64,000 nucleotides of DNA from Fluviirhizobium alvei (GCF_030551875.1 NZ_JAUOZU010000006.1:310001-374000); one strand, 5' to 3'. Shown: positions 34,814-43,853, numbered from the stretch's first letter. Program-made: numbers and translations. The notes: generated by a model not told the origin, from the letters alone.

Positions 34814-36922
34814 TCAGCTCTGTTTGTCGGAGGGGGAGGATTTGGCTTCCGGTTTTCCTTCATCCGCGGAAACATCCGTTACTTCCGTCGCGGGTTCTTG
34901 CGAGATGGATACCGGCCCCTCGCTTGGCTCGACGGACAGGGCTACAGGATCCGCCACTTCCTGTAGCGCCGCATTCGGGTCAGGTGCGAGTGAGCCTGCC
35001 GCGTCAGTTTGGTCAACCTCGTCTTCGCCAGTCGCGCCATCCTGCTTGCCATCCTGCCCAGCATTTTTCTGACCGTTTTCATCCACGATCTCGCTTTGGC
35101 CGGGAGCGACAGGAGTATCTCCGCCGTCAACAATTGGCGGGTCAACGGGCGCGGGCTCCGGAGCCGGGTCGGGAGGCGGGCAAGGTGGGCAGTTCGGATA
35201 GTGTGGGCAGTCTGACTTCGCCGGTTGCTGATTGGCAAGGTGGCGCTTGGAGTCCCGAAAGCAGTCGGCATCTTCGCCGAGACTGTCGCTGATATCGAGC
35301 CAGAGGCGCCGCAGGCGGCGGATATGCAGATCATCGCTGATCCAGGCCATCATATGTTCGATAGCCTCGGAAAAGGTGTCGAGGTTTTTCTTCTGCTGAG
35401 CCACATCATCAGCCTTGTTGCCCGGCTGAACCTGATCGCGTGCCCAGGCACAATATTCCTCGACATTGACCTGTCGGGTAACGTTGTTGGTATCGCGAAT
35501 GAGGAAGCGGAACTGGCTGATCGCTGCCGCCTTCTTGAGATTGTCGGACGGCGCAAACAGAATTGCCGCATAGATGTCGTCATAGGCCGCCGGTGAGTGG
35601 ATACTGTCGATTGCCCGCTCGAGATCGAAGATGGTCCGGATATTGATCTCCCGGAACATCAGGAATTTTTCCTGCCCGACGATATGGCAGAGCTGTGCCT
35701 GGGCGATCCAGTCGATCGCCTGGTAAATCCCGTAGGGCGTTTCGATATGCAGCATCACGGGGTTATAGGTTGCCAAGTTTTGCACATCACAGATGCCGCA
35801 TTCCTCGAGGCGGAACCGCGTCTCGAAGTCGATGCCGTCGATGATGTCGAGTGATGTGACCCGTGATATCTCCGTGAAACGATCATCGGTGGTCTTGATG
35901 AACGATATCAGCGATTGCATCTTGATCAGCAGAAACCTGGACGCACTGGTGGGGAGTAACCCGAGGGCAGGCGCAAACGCAAACCAGATCCAGGGAATCT
36001 CCGGAACCGGATCGCCTTTAGGTGTTTCGGCCGACGCCGTGGCCTGTGTGGTGGTTGGATCGGTTGCATCGGGTGTGCTCTCCGTGCCGTTTTCGGTAAC
36101 GGGAGTGGGAGTCTCGGGCGTTGCCGGCTTGGACGCTTCGGCATTCGCCATTTGGTCAAGCTTCGCCACGACATCGGTCGGAAGCAGCAAGCGCCCGACA
36201 TTCGCCATCGGGTCGGGAAAAGCCCGGTAGATGATCATGATCAGGAGGACGGAAAAGACGATCTCCCCGGTATGACGAAGGATGGCAAAACTGGACAGAT
36301 CATAGACGGCCAGGCAGCGCAGCAGCATGCGCAATGCGCCGATGAAGGCGCCGCAGAAGGCGAGAGCGCCAATGACCAGCATGTGCTCGCTTGTGGTGGC
36401 CGGCGCCTGACAGTTCAAGACGGCTCGAAAATCACAATGAAAGGCACCCAACAGGGCCTGGAAGCCGAAATAGCTGACGATGACAAGGCCGAGGGAGGCA
36501 ACGAAGACGCGGTTGCTGGAGCGAGACCCAGCCCGGGTGGCGATCTCGATGTATTTTTTGAGTTTTTCCTCTTCGGAGCTTTGCTGCTCCCCGTCGATTT
36601 TGTCGAGTTCTTGTTGGTCTGTCACGGACACCCGGATATCGGACACGTATTTCGACTTCACGAACTCGAAACTGGGATTTTGCGTCGGTCCCCTTCTTTC
36701 GGCCTCACCTTGCTTCTCGTTCGAATAGAGTTTGAAGGATTGCATGAAGTCGAGAATGGTGCGGAGGCGCTTGATCAACAATTCATTGCGAGAATAGATC
36801 AGCAAGAACGGCGCCAGAGCCGCAAGCAGCAGCACATAAATATTGACGGTTTGGTGGAAAGCCGAGAAAGCCACACTGACATAATGCCAGGTCGCGTTAC
36901 CGAAATTATAGAGCTGGTCCAT
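34814..36922 (-). CDS. Unrecognised multi-pass membrane protein with proline-rich tail
   Basis: 702 residues; I do not recognise the family. Hydrophobic segments lie near 24-44, 138-158, 181-205, 219-233 and 308-324. A charged linker (about 60-130) and a Thr/Pro-rich linker (about 255-305) separate them. A soluble region (about 340-550) includes a helix-hairpin-helix-like stretch: DIIDGIDFETRF, then RLEECGICDVQNLA. It is followed by a Cys/Pro segment (CPHYPNCPPCPPP, about 572-584) and a long acidic disordered tail. The ATG at 36922 has GGGGAG upstream. It lies behind a methyltransferase gene on the same strand with 103 bp between. No ATPase or enzymatic motif is visible. Confidence 0.75.
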   Translation of the reverse strand: MDQLYNFGNATWHYVSVAFSAFHQTVNIYVLLLAALAPFLLIYSRNELLIKRLRTILDFMQSFKLYSNEKQGEAERRGPTQNPSFEFVKSKYVSDIRVSVTDQQELDKIDGEQQSSEEEKLKKYIEIATRAGSRSSNRVFVASLGLVIVSYFGFQALLGAFHCDFRAVLNCQAPATTSEHMLVIGALAFCGAFIGALRMLLRCLAVYDLSSFAILRHTGEIVFSVLLIMIIYRAFPDPMANVGRLLLPTDVVAKLDQMANAEASKPATPETPTPVTENGTESTPDATDPTTTQATASAETPKGDPVPEIPWIWFAFAPALGLLPTSASRFLLIKMQSLISFIKTTDDRFTEISRVTSLDIIDGIDFETRFRLEECGICDVQNLATYNPVMLHIETPYGIYQAIDWIAQAQLCHIVGQEKFLMFREINIRTIFDLERAIDSIHSPAAYDDIYAAILFAPSDNLKKAAAISQFRFLIRDTNNVTRQVNVEEYCAWARDQVQPGNKADDVAQQKKNLDTFSEAIEHMMAWISDDLHIRRLRRLWLDISDSLGEDADCFRDSKRHLANQQPAKSDCPHYPNCPPCPPPDPAPEPAPVDPPIVDGGDTPVAPGQSEIVDENGQKNAGQDGKQDGATGEDEVDQTDAAGSLAPDPNAALQEVADPVALSVEPSEGPVSISQEPATEVTDVSADEGKPEAKSSPSDKQS

Positions 36923-37025
36923 GATATTTGCGTCTCCCCTGTTTTCAGGATTAGAGACGCAACTTTGTTTTAGTTCTAGCGACCGAGTATCCGCAAAAGT
37001 TGCATATGCAACTCTGAATTTCAGT

Positions 37026-37841
37026 TCACTTCATTTTTGCGATCACAAGATGGCCCGGGGTTGGTTCGCCCTCTTCGAGCCGGACAGTAATGTCCTGCAT
37101 TTCGACGAGTTCGAACCCGGCTGCGGTAAGGACGCGCTTGACGTAGTCGCCCTTGTGGGCGAAGCGCTGATGGCCGCCGACCTTGAAATCCTGGTCGCCG
37201 AAGGCCTCATCGGGCAGGGTTTCGGAGGAGAAGATGAAATAGGTGCCGGACTGGCTGTTCTCGGCCACGCCGAAGAACATTTCCTCCAGGAAGCCCAGAT
37301 AGGGCAGAACGTCGGTGGCGGTCACGATATCGAAGGGGCCGTCCTCGTTGTCTTCGAGATAATCGACGACTTCGGCGACATAGAGGGTCTCGTAGAGATC
37401 CTTCTCATGGGCGATCTCGACCATGTTTTCCGAAAGATCGAGGCCGACCATTTCATCGACCATGTCGCGCAGGGTCCCGCCGGTCAGTCCGGTGCCGCAG
37501 CCGAGATCGAGCAGCTTCTTGAACGGCCCGAGCCCGAGTTCCTGCAGGCGCTGGCGCACCATCACCGGTACGCAATATTGCAGTTGCTCGACGAGGATCT
37601 CCTCGAAAGCTTCGGCATGCTGGTCGAACAGCGTTTCGACATAGGCATCCGGCGCCTTGGGCGGCGTCTCTCCGAGACCAAGCGATGCGAGCCGCACGGC
37701 GGCACCGCCATGGTCCTCAGGGTCGAGTTCCAGCACCTTGCGATAACCCTTGGCAGCCTTTTCGAGTTCGCCCGCCTTCTCGGCAGCAAGCGCATCGTTA
37801 TAGGCCTTGGCCAAAGCCTTCTCGTCGATCTTCTTTGCCAT
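37026..37841 (-). CDS. TPR-containing SAM-dependent methyltransferase
   Basis: 271 residues. The first about 45 residues form one or two TPR-like helices (ALAAEKAGELEKAAKGYRKVLELDP). The rest is a class I methyltransferase: motif I LLDLGCGTGLTGG, motif II region VGLDLSENMVE, and FDIVTATDVLPYLG. It resembles the predicted methyltransferases with TPR repeat of COG4976. Substrate unknown. Leftward, 65 bp downstream of usg. Confidence 0.85.
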   Translation of the reverse strand: MAKKIDEKALAKAYNDALAAEKAGELEKAAKGYRKVLELDPEDHGGAAVRLASLGLGETPPKAPDAYVETLFDQHAEAFEEILVEQLQYCVPVMVRQRLQELGLGPFKKLLDLGCGTGLTGGTLRDMVDEMVGLDLSENMVEIAHEKDLYETLYVAEVVDYLEDNEDGPFDIVTATDVLPYLGFLEEMFFGVAENSQSGTYFIFSSETLPDEAFGDQDFKVGGHQRFAHKGDYVKRVLTAAGFELVEMQDITVRLEEGEPTPGHLVIAKMK

Positions 37842-37906
37842 GCACCTGCAATCCCGTTCAGCGTTTGGCCGGTATTAAGCCCCGCGCGCCGAGATGGCAA
37901 GCGATG

Positions 37907-38173
37907 TCAGTGGAGGATGAAATCACCCTTGATGGCGCGCCATTCGGTTGGCGAGATCAGCTTCCAGTGAACGTAGCGCACGGAGTGCAACGGTCCCTCG
38001 AGCTTTTCCTGCCAGAATTTCAGAAAGGCCTTCATTTCGGGGAAGTGTGGATCGAGATCATAATGCTGCCAGATGAATTTCTGCAGCAGACTCTTATGAT
38101 CCGGCAGACGGTAAAGAATTTCCGCTGTCGTCAGGCCGTAGCCCTTCATGCGCATGTCGAATTCTCGGTTCAT
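37907..38173 (-). CDS. usg: Usg-family protein
   Basis: 88-residue alphaproteobacterial protein once noted beside tryptophan genes in Caulobacter and of unknown function. The family wording GLTTAEILYRLPDH, then WQHYDLDPHFPEM and the C-terminal FWQEKLEGPLHSV are plain. The ATG at 38173 follows AGAGAG; an ATT six bases earlier is not a credible start. No trp genes are nearby here. Confidence 0.85.
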   Translation of the reverse strand: MNREFDMRMKGYGLTTAEILYRLPDHKSLLQKFIWQHYDLDPHFPEMKAFLKFWQEKLEGPLHSVRYVHWKLISPTEWRAIKGDFILH

Positions 38174-38306
38174 TGGCAATCTCTCTTTGTTTGGTTCCCG
38201 GAGTTTGCCCTATGAATTTAGCGCCCCATTTGGTTAACGCAACGTTAATCTGGCTGAAGAAAGCCTATTTTACTGTTGAAAAACAGCGTGTTAGCAGCGA
38301 GTGACT

Positions 38307-38423
38307 GTGAGTGCTGCCAAGGTGCGTATTTCGGGCTTTGGCACGTCTGCCCGGTATTTGACCGGTGCGGGCGCCGTTGCGCCCGAGCTCAATCCGTTCG
38401 CGGAACAGCGCTTCAGCGCTTGA
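38307..38423 (+). CDS. Possible 38-residue small ORF
   Basis: An open frame beginning with GTG (MSAAKVRISGFGTSARY...) and ending inside the 3' end of the convergent permease gene. Composition looks protein-like, but there is no clear ribosome-binding site and no recognised family. The rest of the gap 38174-38412 holds the usg promoter area and a small GC-rich hairpin (GGGCGC/GCGCCC, about 38369-38384). Treat as speculative. Confidence 0.18.
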   Translation: MSAAKVRISGFGTSARYLTGAGAVAPELNPFAEQRFSA

Positions 38424-39243
38424 GATGACGGGTGAGGCGGCGCTCGATGACGTTCCAGAAATTTCGCAACGCCTCGACGATCGTCAGATAGAGCAGACCA
38501 GCCCAGAGATACATCTGCATGTCGAAGGTGCGTGAATAGGCGCGCCTGGTTTCGCCCATCAGGTCGAACACGGTCACGATCGCCACAATGGCCGATCCCT
38601 TGATCATCAGGATGATTTCGTTGCCATAGGGGCGCAGCGCAACAATCAGCGCCTGCGGCATGATGATCCTGAGATAGGTTACATAGCCGCCGAGGCCGAG
38701 GGCGTGTGCCGCCTCTCTCTGTCCACGCGGCACGGATTCGATGGCCCCGCGCAGGATTTCCGCCTGGTAGGCAGCGGTGTTCAGCGTGAAGGAAAGCAGG
38801 GCGCAGTTATAGGCTTCGCGGAAAAACCACCAGAGGCCCACCGCTTCGAGCTGCGGCTTGAAACTGCCGAAACCATAATAGATGAGATAAAGCTGCGCGA
38901 TCAGCGGCGTGCCGCGGAAGAAATACACATAGCCATAGGCGATCGCCGAAAGAATGCGCGATCCGCTCATGCGGGCAAATGCCACCGGCAGCGACAGGAG
39001 CGCGCCGAGGATGATTGACGTCAGCACCAGCACGATGGTGACGCTGAGCCCGCTGAGGAACTTCGGCCCGTACTTGTAGAATTTCTCGGCATCGAATCCC
39101 TCGATGATCGAGGATGCTGCGAGCCCGAACACGACCAGCCAGAAGGCCATGAACAGAATGCCGGCAAACCGGGCAGCGGTGAACGGACGCGGCGGCGCCG
39201 GTGGCGGAAGCTGCGGCGCGATCATGCTTTCCGTGACGCTCAT
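38413..39243 (-). CDS. Polar amino-acid ABC transporter permease (HisM/OccM type)
   Basis: Inner-membrane permease of 276 residues for a basic or polar amino-acid importer. The EAA loop is visible (EAAHALGLGGYVTYLRIIMPQA) with VRGTPL-like FFRGTPLIAQLYLIYYG near the start of the TMD. About five membrane segments. The ATG at 39243 overlaps the stop of the partner permease (ATGA), fixing the start. No ATPase gene for the importer is in this cluster, so it must use one encoded elsewhere. Confidence 0.9.
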   Translation of the reverse strand: MSVTESMIAPQLPPPAPPRPFTAARFAGILFMAFWLVVFGLAASSIIEGFDAEKFYKYGPKFLSGLSVTIVLVLTSIILGALLSLPVAFARMSGSRILSAIAYGYVYFFRGTPLIAQLYLIYYGFGSFKPQLEAVGLWWFFREAYNCALLSFTLNTAAYQAEILRGAIESVPRGQREAAHALGLGGYVTYLRIIMPQALIVALRPYGNEIILMIKGSAIVAIVTVFDLMGETRRAYSRTFDMQMYLWAGLLYLTIVEALRNFWNVIERRLTRHLKR

Positions 39244-40118
39244 CGACGCACCTCCGCCCGTTTGGCATTGGTCTCGATCCACGAGAAGATGAACGAGGAG
39301 AGGATGGCGAGCACCAGAAACAGGCTGCAAGCAACGGAATAGAAATAGAAGGCGTGTTTCGTGACTTTGGCGGCAATGCCTGCCTGCCTGAGAATATCCG
39401 GCAAGCCTATGATCGAAACCAGGGCCGTATCCTTGAGCAGCGTCATCCAGAGATTGCCGAGGCCGGGCAGGGCAATGCGGATCAGTTGCGGCACGATGAC
39501 GAGCCGCATGGTCTGGCCGCGCGTGAGACCCACGGCAAAGCCACCCTCATATTGCCCGGATGGAATGGCCTTGAAAGCCGATTGCAGCACTTCCGAACAA
39601 TAGGCGGAAAACACCAGCCCAATCGCCAGCATGCCGGCAAAGAAGGTATTGATCTCGATCTGTCCCTCATAGCCGAAGAAGGACGCCACCTGCTGCAGGC
39701 CGATCTGCATACCGTAGTAGATGATGAAGAGCGTCAACAGCTCCGGCAGGCCGCGAAACAGCGTCGCATAAATGTCGGTCGCCGTTCTGAGGTAGGGTTC
39801 GCTCGATTGTTTGGCGAGCGCGAGGAAAAAGCCGATGGTCAGGCCAATGGGCAGGGTGCAGACGGCAAGACTTGCCGTGACGTAAAAGCCGCTTGCAATC
39901 TCGTCGCCCCAGCCCGTTGCGCCGCAGCCAAGTTCGCCCTCACCGAAGAAGAGCGAGAAGATACCAACCGGCCCGCAAAATGGATCGATCGTCGTCAAGA
40001 CCGGATGCAAAAGGGACCATATCGCGCCAAAGATCGTGTCGAAGACAGCCCAGAGCGGATCGAGAAAACCACTCGATTCTTCGGCGGTGACAGCCGTAAC
40101 GGCGGTTTCACCCTGCAT
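39240..40118 (-). CDS. Polar amino-acid ABC transporter permease (HisQ/OccQ type)
   Basis: Partner permease, 292 residues. RGLPELLTLFIIYYG is the family signature at the start of the transport domain, and the EAA loop reads GGFAVGLTRGQTMRLVIVPQ. The N-terminal extension of about 70 residues with a first hydrophobic segment is longer than in HisQ. It shares a four-base overlap with the second permease, and follows the binding-protein gene after a terminator-like hairpin. Confidence 0.9.
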   Translation of the reverse strand: MQGETAVTAVTAEESSGFLDPLWAVFDTIFGAIWSLLHPVLTTIDPFCGPVGIFSLFFGEGELGCGATGWGDEIASGFYVTASLAVCTLPIGLTIGFFLALAKQSSEPYLRTATDIYATLFRGLPELLTLFIIYYGMQIGLQQVASFFGYEGQIEINTFFAGMLAIGLVFSAYCSEVLQSAFKAIPSGQYEGGFAVGLTRGQTMRLVIVPQLIRIALPGLGNLWMTLLKDTALVSIIGLPDILRQAGIAAKVTKHAFYFYSVACSLFLVLAILSSFIFSWIETNAKRAEVRR

Positions 40119-40169
40119 TCATTTCCCCTGTCCCGATTTCGGGTTCTTTGATTTTCCTATTCAGTCAAA

Positions 40170-40201
40170 CAAAAATGGCGGAAGGGCAAGCCCTCCGCCA
40201 T
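40170..40201 (-). terminator. Attenuating hairpin behind the binding-protein gene
   Basis: On the minus strand, a long stem (ATGGCGG plus AGGGC with a single bulge) is followed by TTTTTG. It starts 23 bp after the stop of the periplasmic binding-protein gene and before the permease genes. Importer operons often use such a hairpin to make more binding protein than permease. Confidence 0.75.
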
Positions 40202-40224
40202 GATTTTCTCGGATTTTCCGAAGG

Positions 40225-40998
40225 TCAGTTGCCGTAAACGTCGTAGGTGAAGTACTTGTCGTTGATTTCCTTGTACTTGCCATTGGCGCGGATCGCGGCG
40301 ATCGCGGCATTGAGCTTCTCGCGCAGCGCGTCATCGCCCTTGCGAACGGCAATGCCGGCGCCTTCGCCATTGATCACCGGATCGACGGGCAGGGTGCCGA
40401 GCAGCTTGCAGCAGGCGCCATCGGCAGTCTTCAGCCATTCCGACAGAACGACGACGTCGTCGATTGCGGCGTCGATACGGCCGTTGGCGAGATCGAGCTT
40501 GTATTCATCCGGAGTCGGATAGAGCTTCAGTTCGCTCTTCTTCATATGCGCTTCGGCATAGTTCGAATGGGTGGTCGAGGACTGGGCGCCGAGAACCTTG
40601 CCTTCGAGAGCCGCTTCGCTGGCTTCGGTCAGCGTCGAATCCTTCGGCACGGCAATTGCCGGCGGCGTGTTATAGTACTTGTTGGTGAAATCCACCTTTT
40701 CCTTGCGTTCCGCCGTAATCGACATCGAAGCGATGATTGCATCGAACTTCTTGGCCTGCAGAGCGGGAATGATGCCATCCCAATCCTGGGTGACGAAGGT
40801 GCATTCGGCCTTCATCTCTTCGCAAAGAGCCTTGGCGATATCGATGTCGAAACCGACCAGCGAACCGTCGGCTTCCAGATTGTTGAAGGGCGGGTAGGCG
40901 CCTTCGGTGCCAATGATGATCTTGTCGGCGGACAGCGCGGATCCTGCAATCATTGTCAGGACGGAAACTGTCGCGGCAAAAGCCCAGCGCTTGGTCAT
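40225..40998 (-). CDS. Amino-acid periplasmic binding protein (ArgT/HisJ/OccT type)
   Basis: 257-residue class 3 solute-binding protein. A signal peptide (about 1-23, ending ALSA) leads to the conserved IGTEGAYPPFNNLEADGSLVGFDIDIAKALC. The ligand-contact segments SMSITAERKEKVDFTNKYY and the two-Cys ACCK region fit lysine/arginine/ornithine or opine-type binding proteins. The specific ligand is not certain. It is the first gene of the importer and its 312-bp upstream region is shared with the divergent OmpA-like gene. Confidence 0.9.
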   Translation of the reverse strand: MTKRWAFAATVSVLTMIAGSALSADKIIIGTEGAYPPFNNLEADGSLVGFDIDIAKALCEEMKAECTFVTQDWDGIIPALQAKKFDAIIASMSITAERKEKVDFTNKYYNTPPAIAVPKDSTLTEASEAALEGKVLGAQSSTTHSNYAEAHMKKSELKLYPTPDEYKLDLANGRIDAAIDDVVVLSEWLKTADGACCKLLGTLPVDPVINGEGAGIAVRKGDDALREKLNAAIAAIRANGKYKEINDKYFTYDVYGN

Positions 40999-41164
40999 TT
41001 TCTGATTTCCCCTAGGTTACCGCGTTTGATGCGCGCGGAGATCTATTGTGCCTCGCCTTCTGCCGAGGCGTGCAAAGATATTCATATTTTTTATGTGTCA
41101 TATGCAACCGAAAAGAACAGGTTGTTACAAAAATGTTGTGTTTGGAACATTTGCCGATGTGAAC

Positions 41165-41176
41165 CGTTCATGAACG
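41165..41176. promoter_or_regulatory. Palindrome in the divergent promoter region
   Basis: CGTTCATGAACG is a perfect 12-bp palindrome in the 312-bp gap (40999-41310) between the binding-protein gene and the OmpA-like gene. The gap is AT-richer than its surroundings (40 bases around 41080-41150 hold several T-runs), as promoters are. A dimeric repressor or activator site is possible; I cannot name the regulator. Confidence 0.4.
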
Positions 41177-41310
41177 TCTGGTTCAAGCCCGGTAAAGGCT
41201 TGGGTGGGTAAAAAGCCACCATTGGATTGGGAAACACAGAAATGCCACCAAGGTGCTGATAGTCCCAGCCAGATCATATTCTGAAGCGAATCCGAGAGGA
41301 GCAAGTCACA

Positions 41311-43167
41311 ATGGATTTCAAGAAGAGCCTTATGGCCACGGCCGCAATACCGCTGATGGCTCTGGTGAGCTTCGGTGCATCGGGCAAGATCGCCAATGCG
41401 CAGCCGAATCTCAATGCGGTGTCGGTACCGGCATCGGAGTTTGCTTCGAAATCGGTCCGTAACGGTTTCGTCATTCTCGCCCAGGCTGAGGACGAAGAGC
41501 AGATCAAGCGCAAGAAGCACAAGCAGGCTGAAGAAGGCCAGAACGAAGGCCAGCAGGAGCGCAAGAAGCGTAAGCAGCAGGCTGAGGAAACGCAGCAGAA
41601 TTCTGGCGATAACACTCAGCAGGAGCGCAAGAAGCGCAAGCAGCAGGTTGAGGAGATCCAGCAGGATTCGGGCGACAACGGCCAGCAGGAGCGCAAGAAG
41701 CGCAAGCAGCAGGTCGAGGAGATCCAGCAGGATTCCGGCGACAACGGTCAGCAGGAACGCAAGAAGCGCAAGCAGCAGGTCGAGGAAATCCAGCAGGACG
41801 CTGGCGACAACGCTCAGCAGGAACGCAAGAAGCGCAGGCAGCAGGTTGAAGAAACCCAGCAGCAGGATCAGGGCCAGGCTGAAGAGCCCGTGAAGCGCAA
41901 GGACAAGAAGAAGGACGCGCAGGCGGCCGAGCAGGGCAACAATGACTCGCCTTCGATCGAAACGATCGAAACCAAGGGCAAGAATCGCGACAAGCCTGAA
42001 AATGCCGAGACGCTGAAGAAGCGCAAGAATCTCGCCGAGGATCCTGCCAAGTCCGCCGAGACGATTGAACTGCCGGTCAAGAATGGCAATGCCGTTCTCG
42101 ACAGCGACAAGGATGCCGACAATTCCGGCGACAAGGCATCGCGCGAGAAGCGCCGAAAGGCGCGTGAAAGTGCAGAACCGGTAAAGGTTCCGAAATCCGA
42201 CCGCGATGCCCAGGTCGGCTTCCGCCCCGAAGACAAGGACAAGATCAAACCTGTGATGGAGGAAAAGGGTGAGCGCATCACCGGTTTCCGCGGTTACGAA
42301 GGTCCGGATGGCCGCGTCGTCGGCAAGAAGGATGATCTCCGCATCGTCTTCAATCTCAACGGCCGCGTGGTGATCCGCGATGACGACCGCAACCGTCTGG
42401 CCCGTCGCGGCGACATGCGTTACGAGCGCCTGCCGGATGGACGCATTCGTGAGGTCGTGGTGCGGCCGAATGGCGATCGGATCGTCACGGTCCGCAATCG
42501 CTGGGGCGAAATCATCCGCCGTTCGCGCGTCGATGCACGGGATCGCGAATATGTGATCTTCTATATGCCGGTGCTTGAGCGTGGCCGCGATCGTCTGTAT
42601 CTGCGCGATCCGGGCCTCTCCCTGCCGCCGATGCGCCTGACCATTCCGGTGCGCGACTACATCATTGATGTGTCGAGCGAGCCCAAGCGCGATTACCGCG
42701 CCTTCCTTGCGCAGCCGCCGGTCGAGCGCGTCGAGCGTGTCTATTCGGTCGATGAGGTGAAATACTCGGCCCGTATCCGCGACAAGGTGCGCCGTATCGA
42801 CCTCGATACGATCACGTTTGAGACCGGAAGCGCCGAAATCTCGATGGATCAGGCCTCCTCGATGCGTCGTGTTGCCGAGGCCATCAAGGACATTCTCGAC
42901 CAGGATCCGGGCGAAACCTTCCTGATCGAGGGTCATACCGATGCGGTCGGATCGGACGAATCCAACCTCGTTCTGTCGGATGAACGTGCCGAATCTGTCG
43001 CCAATGTTCTTTCGGATATGTTCGACATTCCGGCGGAAAATCTGGTGACCCAGGGCTACGGCGAACGTTACCTCAAGGTCGATACCGACGAACCGGAGCG
43101 TCTCAACCGTCGCGTCACCATTCGCCGTATCACGCCGCTGGTTCGTCCGGTCGCCGCTGTCGAATAA
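41311..43167 (+). CDS. OmpA-family protein with basic tandem repeats
   Basis: 618 residues. A signal peptide (about 1-30, GKIANAQ) is followed by a charged region with five 22-residue repeats (about 81-190, core QQERKKRKQQVEE) that would form helices or coiled coil. The middle (300-480) is a repetitive beta-like domain (RVVIRDDDRNRL, IVTVRNRWGEI). The C-terminal OmpA-like domain (about 490-600) holds IEGHTDAVGSDESNLVLSDERAESV with the peptidoglycan-binding Asp and Arg. It probably tethers outer membrane to wall. GAGGAG stands 12 bases before the ATG. A strong terminator follows. Confidence 0.85.
   Translation: MDFKKSLMATAAIPLMALVSFGASGKIANAQPNLNAVSVPASEFASKSVRNGFVILAQAEDEEQIKRKKHKQAEEGQNEGQQERKKRKQQAEETQQNSGDNTQQERKKRKQQVEEIQQDSGDNGQQERKKRKQQVEEIQQDSGDNGQQERKKRKQQVEEIQQDAGDNAQQERKKRRQQVEETQQQDQGQAEEPVKRKDKKKDAQAAEQGNNDSPSIETIETKGKNRDKPENAETLKKRKNLAEDPAKSAETIELPVKNGNAVLDSDKDADNSGDKASREKRRKARESAEPVKVPKSDRDAQVGFRPEDKDKIKPVMEEKGERITGFRGYEGPDGRVVGKKDDLRIVFNLNGRVVIRDDDRNRLARRGDMRYERLPDGRIREVVVRPNGDRIVTVRNRWGEIIRRSRVDARDREYVIFYMPVLERGRDRLYLRDPGLSLPPMRLTIPVRDYIIDVSSEPKRDYRAFLAQPPVERVERVYSVDEVKYSARIRDKVRRIDLDTITFETGSAEISMDQASSMRRVAEAIKDILDQDPGETFLIEGHTDAVGSDESNLVLSDERAESVANVLSDMFDIPAENLVTQGYGERYLKVDTDEPERLNRRVTIRRITPLVRPVAAVE
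41551..41880 (+). repeat. Five in-frame 66-bp tandem repeats
   Basis: Copies begin at 41551, 41617, 41683, 41749 and 41815, each starting CAGCAGGA. They keep the reading frame (22 codons). Copies 2, 3 and 4 are nearly identical; differences are mostly synonymous. The last copy is most diverged. Such arrays vary in number between strains by slippage or unequal recombination. Confidence 0.92.
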
Positions 43168-43187
43168 GGTTGCAAGTACATCAAACG

Positions 43188-43217
43188 AGCGCGCGGGACA
43201 CTGTTCCGCGCGCTTTT
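43188..43217 (+). terminator. Terminator of the OmpA-like gene
   Basis: Stem AGCGCGCGG / CCGCGCGCT followed by TTTT, 21 bases after the stop codon. Stem is nine base pairs and GC-rich, so it should be efficient. Confidence 0.85.
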
Positions 43218-43302
43218 GCATATCGCGGTTTTGCGCGCTATACCGGTGTCAGAAAGGCGACCGGTGGAAGGGACCCGGTCCTGCCTGATGAATGGAGCAA
43301 GC

Positions 43303-43752
43303 ATGTTGCCGATGGCCATCTGGGCGGTTCTGATGATTGTGGCAACCGGCCTGTTTTTGTGGTTTGCCTACACGATCCGTCAGAGAAGCGGCGAGGATGA
43401 AGTCGATACAGGATTGGCGATTCTGGAATTCGGACGCGCCTATCCGGATGAGGCCATTCGCCAGGTCGCAATGACAGATGACGGCTTCATGGTCTTTCTC
43501 CGCCTGTGGACTGGCCGATGCGGCTGCATGAAGCGCAGTGGTGGCCGTTATCTCTGCCACCTGATCGATCCGAAGAAAGTCATGATGGTGCCGACCGATG
43601 ACGGTCGCGGCCTGAACCTGCAGTTTGCGGGGCTCCCGGCGCTCGATGGCGACTACCGCTTCAACTCGGACAAGCAGGCAGCCGAGGTATCGCTCTGGAT
43701 CCTCGGCAGCTTCACGGTCGATGGAGTTGCGGCCCAGCAGGCGGAAGAATAG
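43303..43752 (+). CDS. Hypothetical single-span membrane protein
   Basis: About 149 residues, family not recognised. An N-terminal helix (MLPMAIWAVLMIVATGLFLWF) is followed by a cytosolic or periplasmic domain with conserved-looking VDTGLAILEFGRAYPDEAIRQV, a Cys pair (RCGC) and a third Cys (YLCHL). The ATG at 43303 has GGAG five bases upstream; ATG 43288 is an alternative. It sits between the OmpA terminator and trmFO, convergent with the latter. Confidence 0.7.
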   Translation: MLPMAIWAVLMIVATGLFLWFAYTIRQRSGEDEVDTGLAILEFGRAYPDEAIRQVAMTDDGFMVFLRLWTGRCGCMKRSGGRYLCHLIDPKKVMMVPTDDGRGLNLQFAGLPALDGDYRFNSDKQAAEVSLWILGSFTVDGVAAQQAEE

Positions 43753-43853
43753 GTGCCCGCCCGGACCTGTCGCTTATACTCTCTGGACATGATCAACTTG
43801 CGCCGGAAACCGTGATCGCTCCGGCGTAAACGCGACCATCGTCGACACAGAGA

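Noticed and set aside
41551-41880. Tandem repeats as a CRISPR array
   Set aside because: Units are contiguous without spacers and keep an open reading frame.
41125-43221. Minus-strand frame across the OmpA-like gene, with Leu-rich repeats resembling membrane helices
   Set aside because: The Leu-rich repeats are the reverse reading of the 66-bp repeat array; the plus strand has a signal peptide and an OmpA domain.
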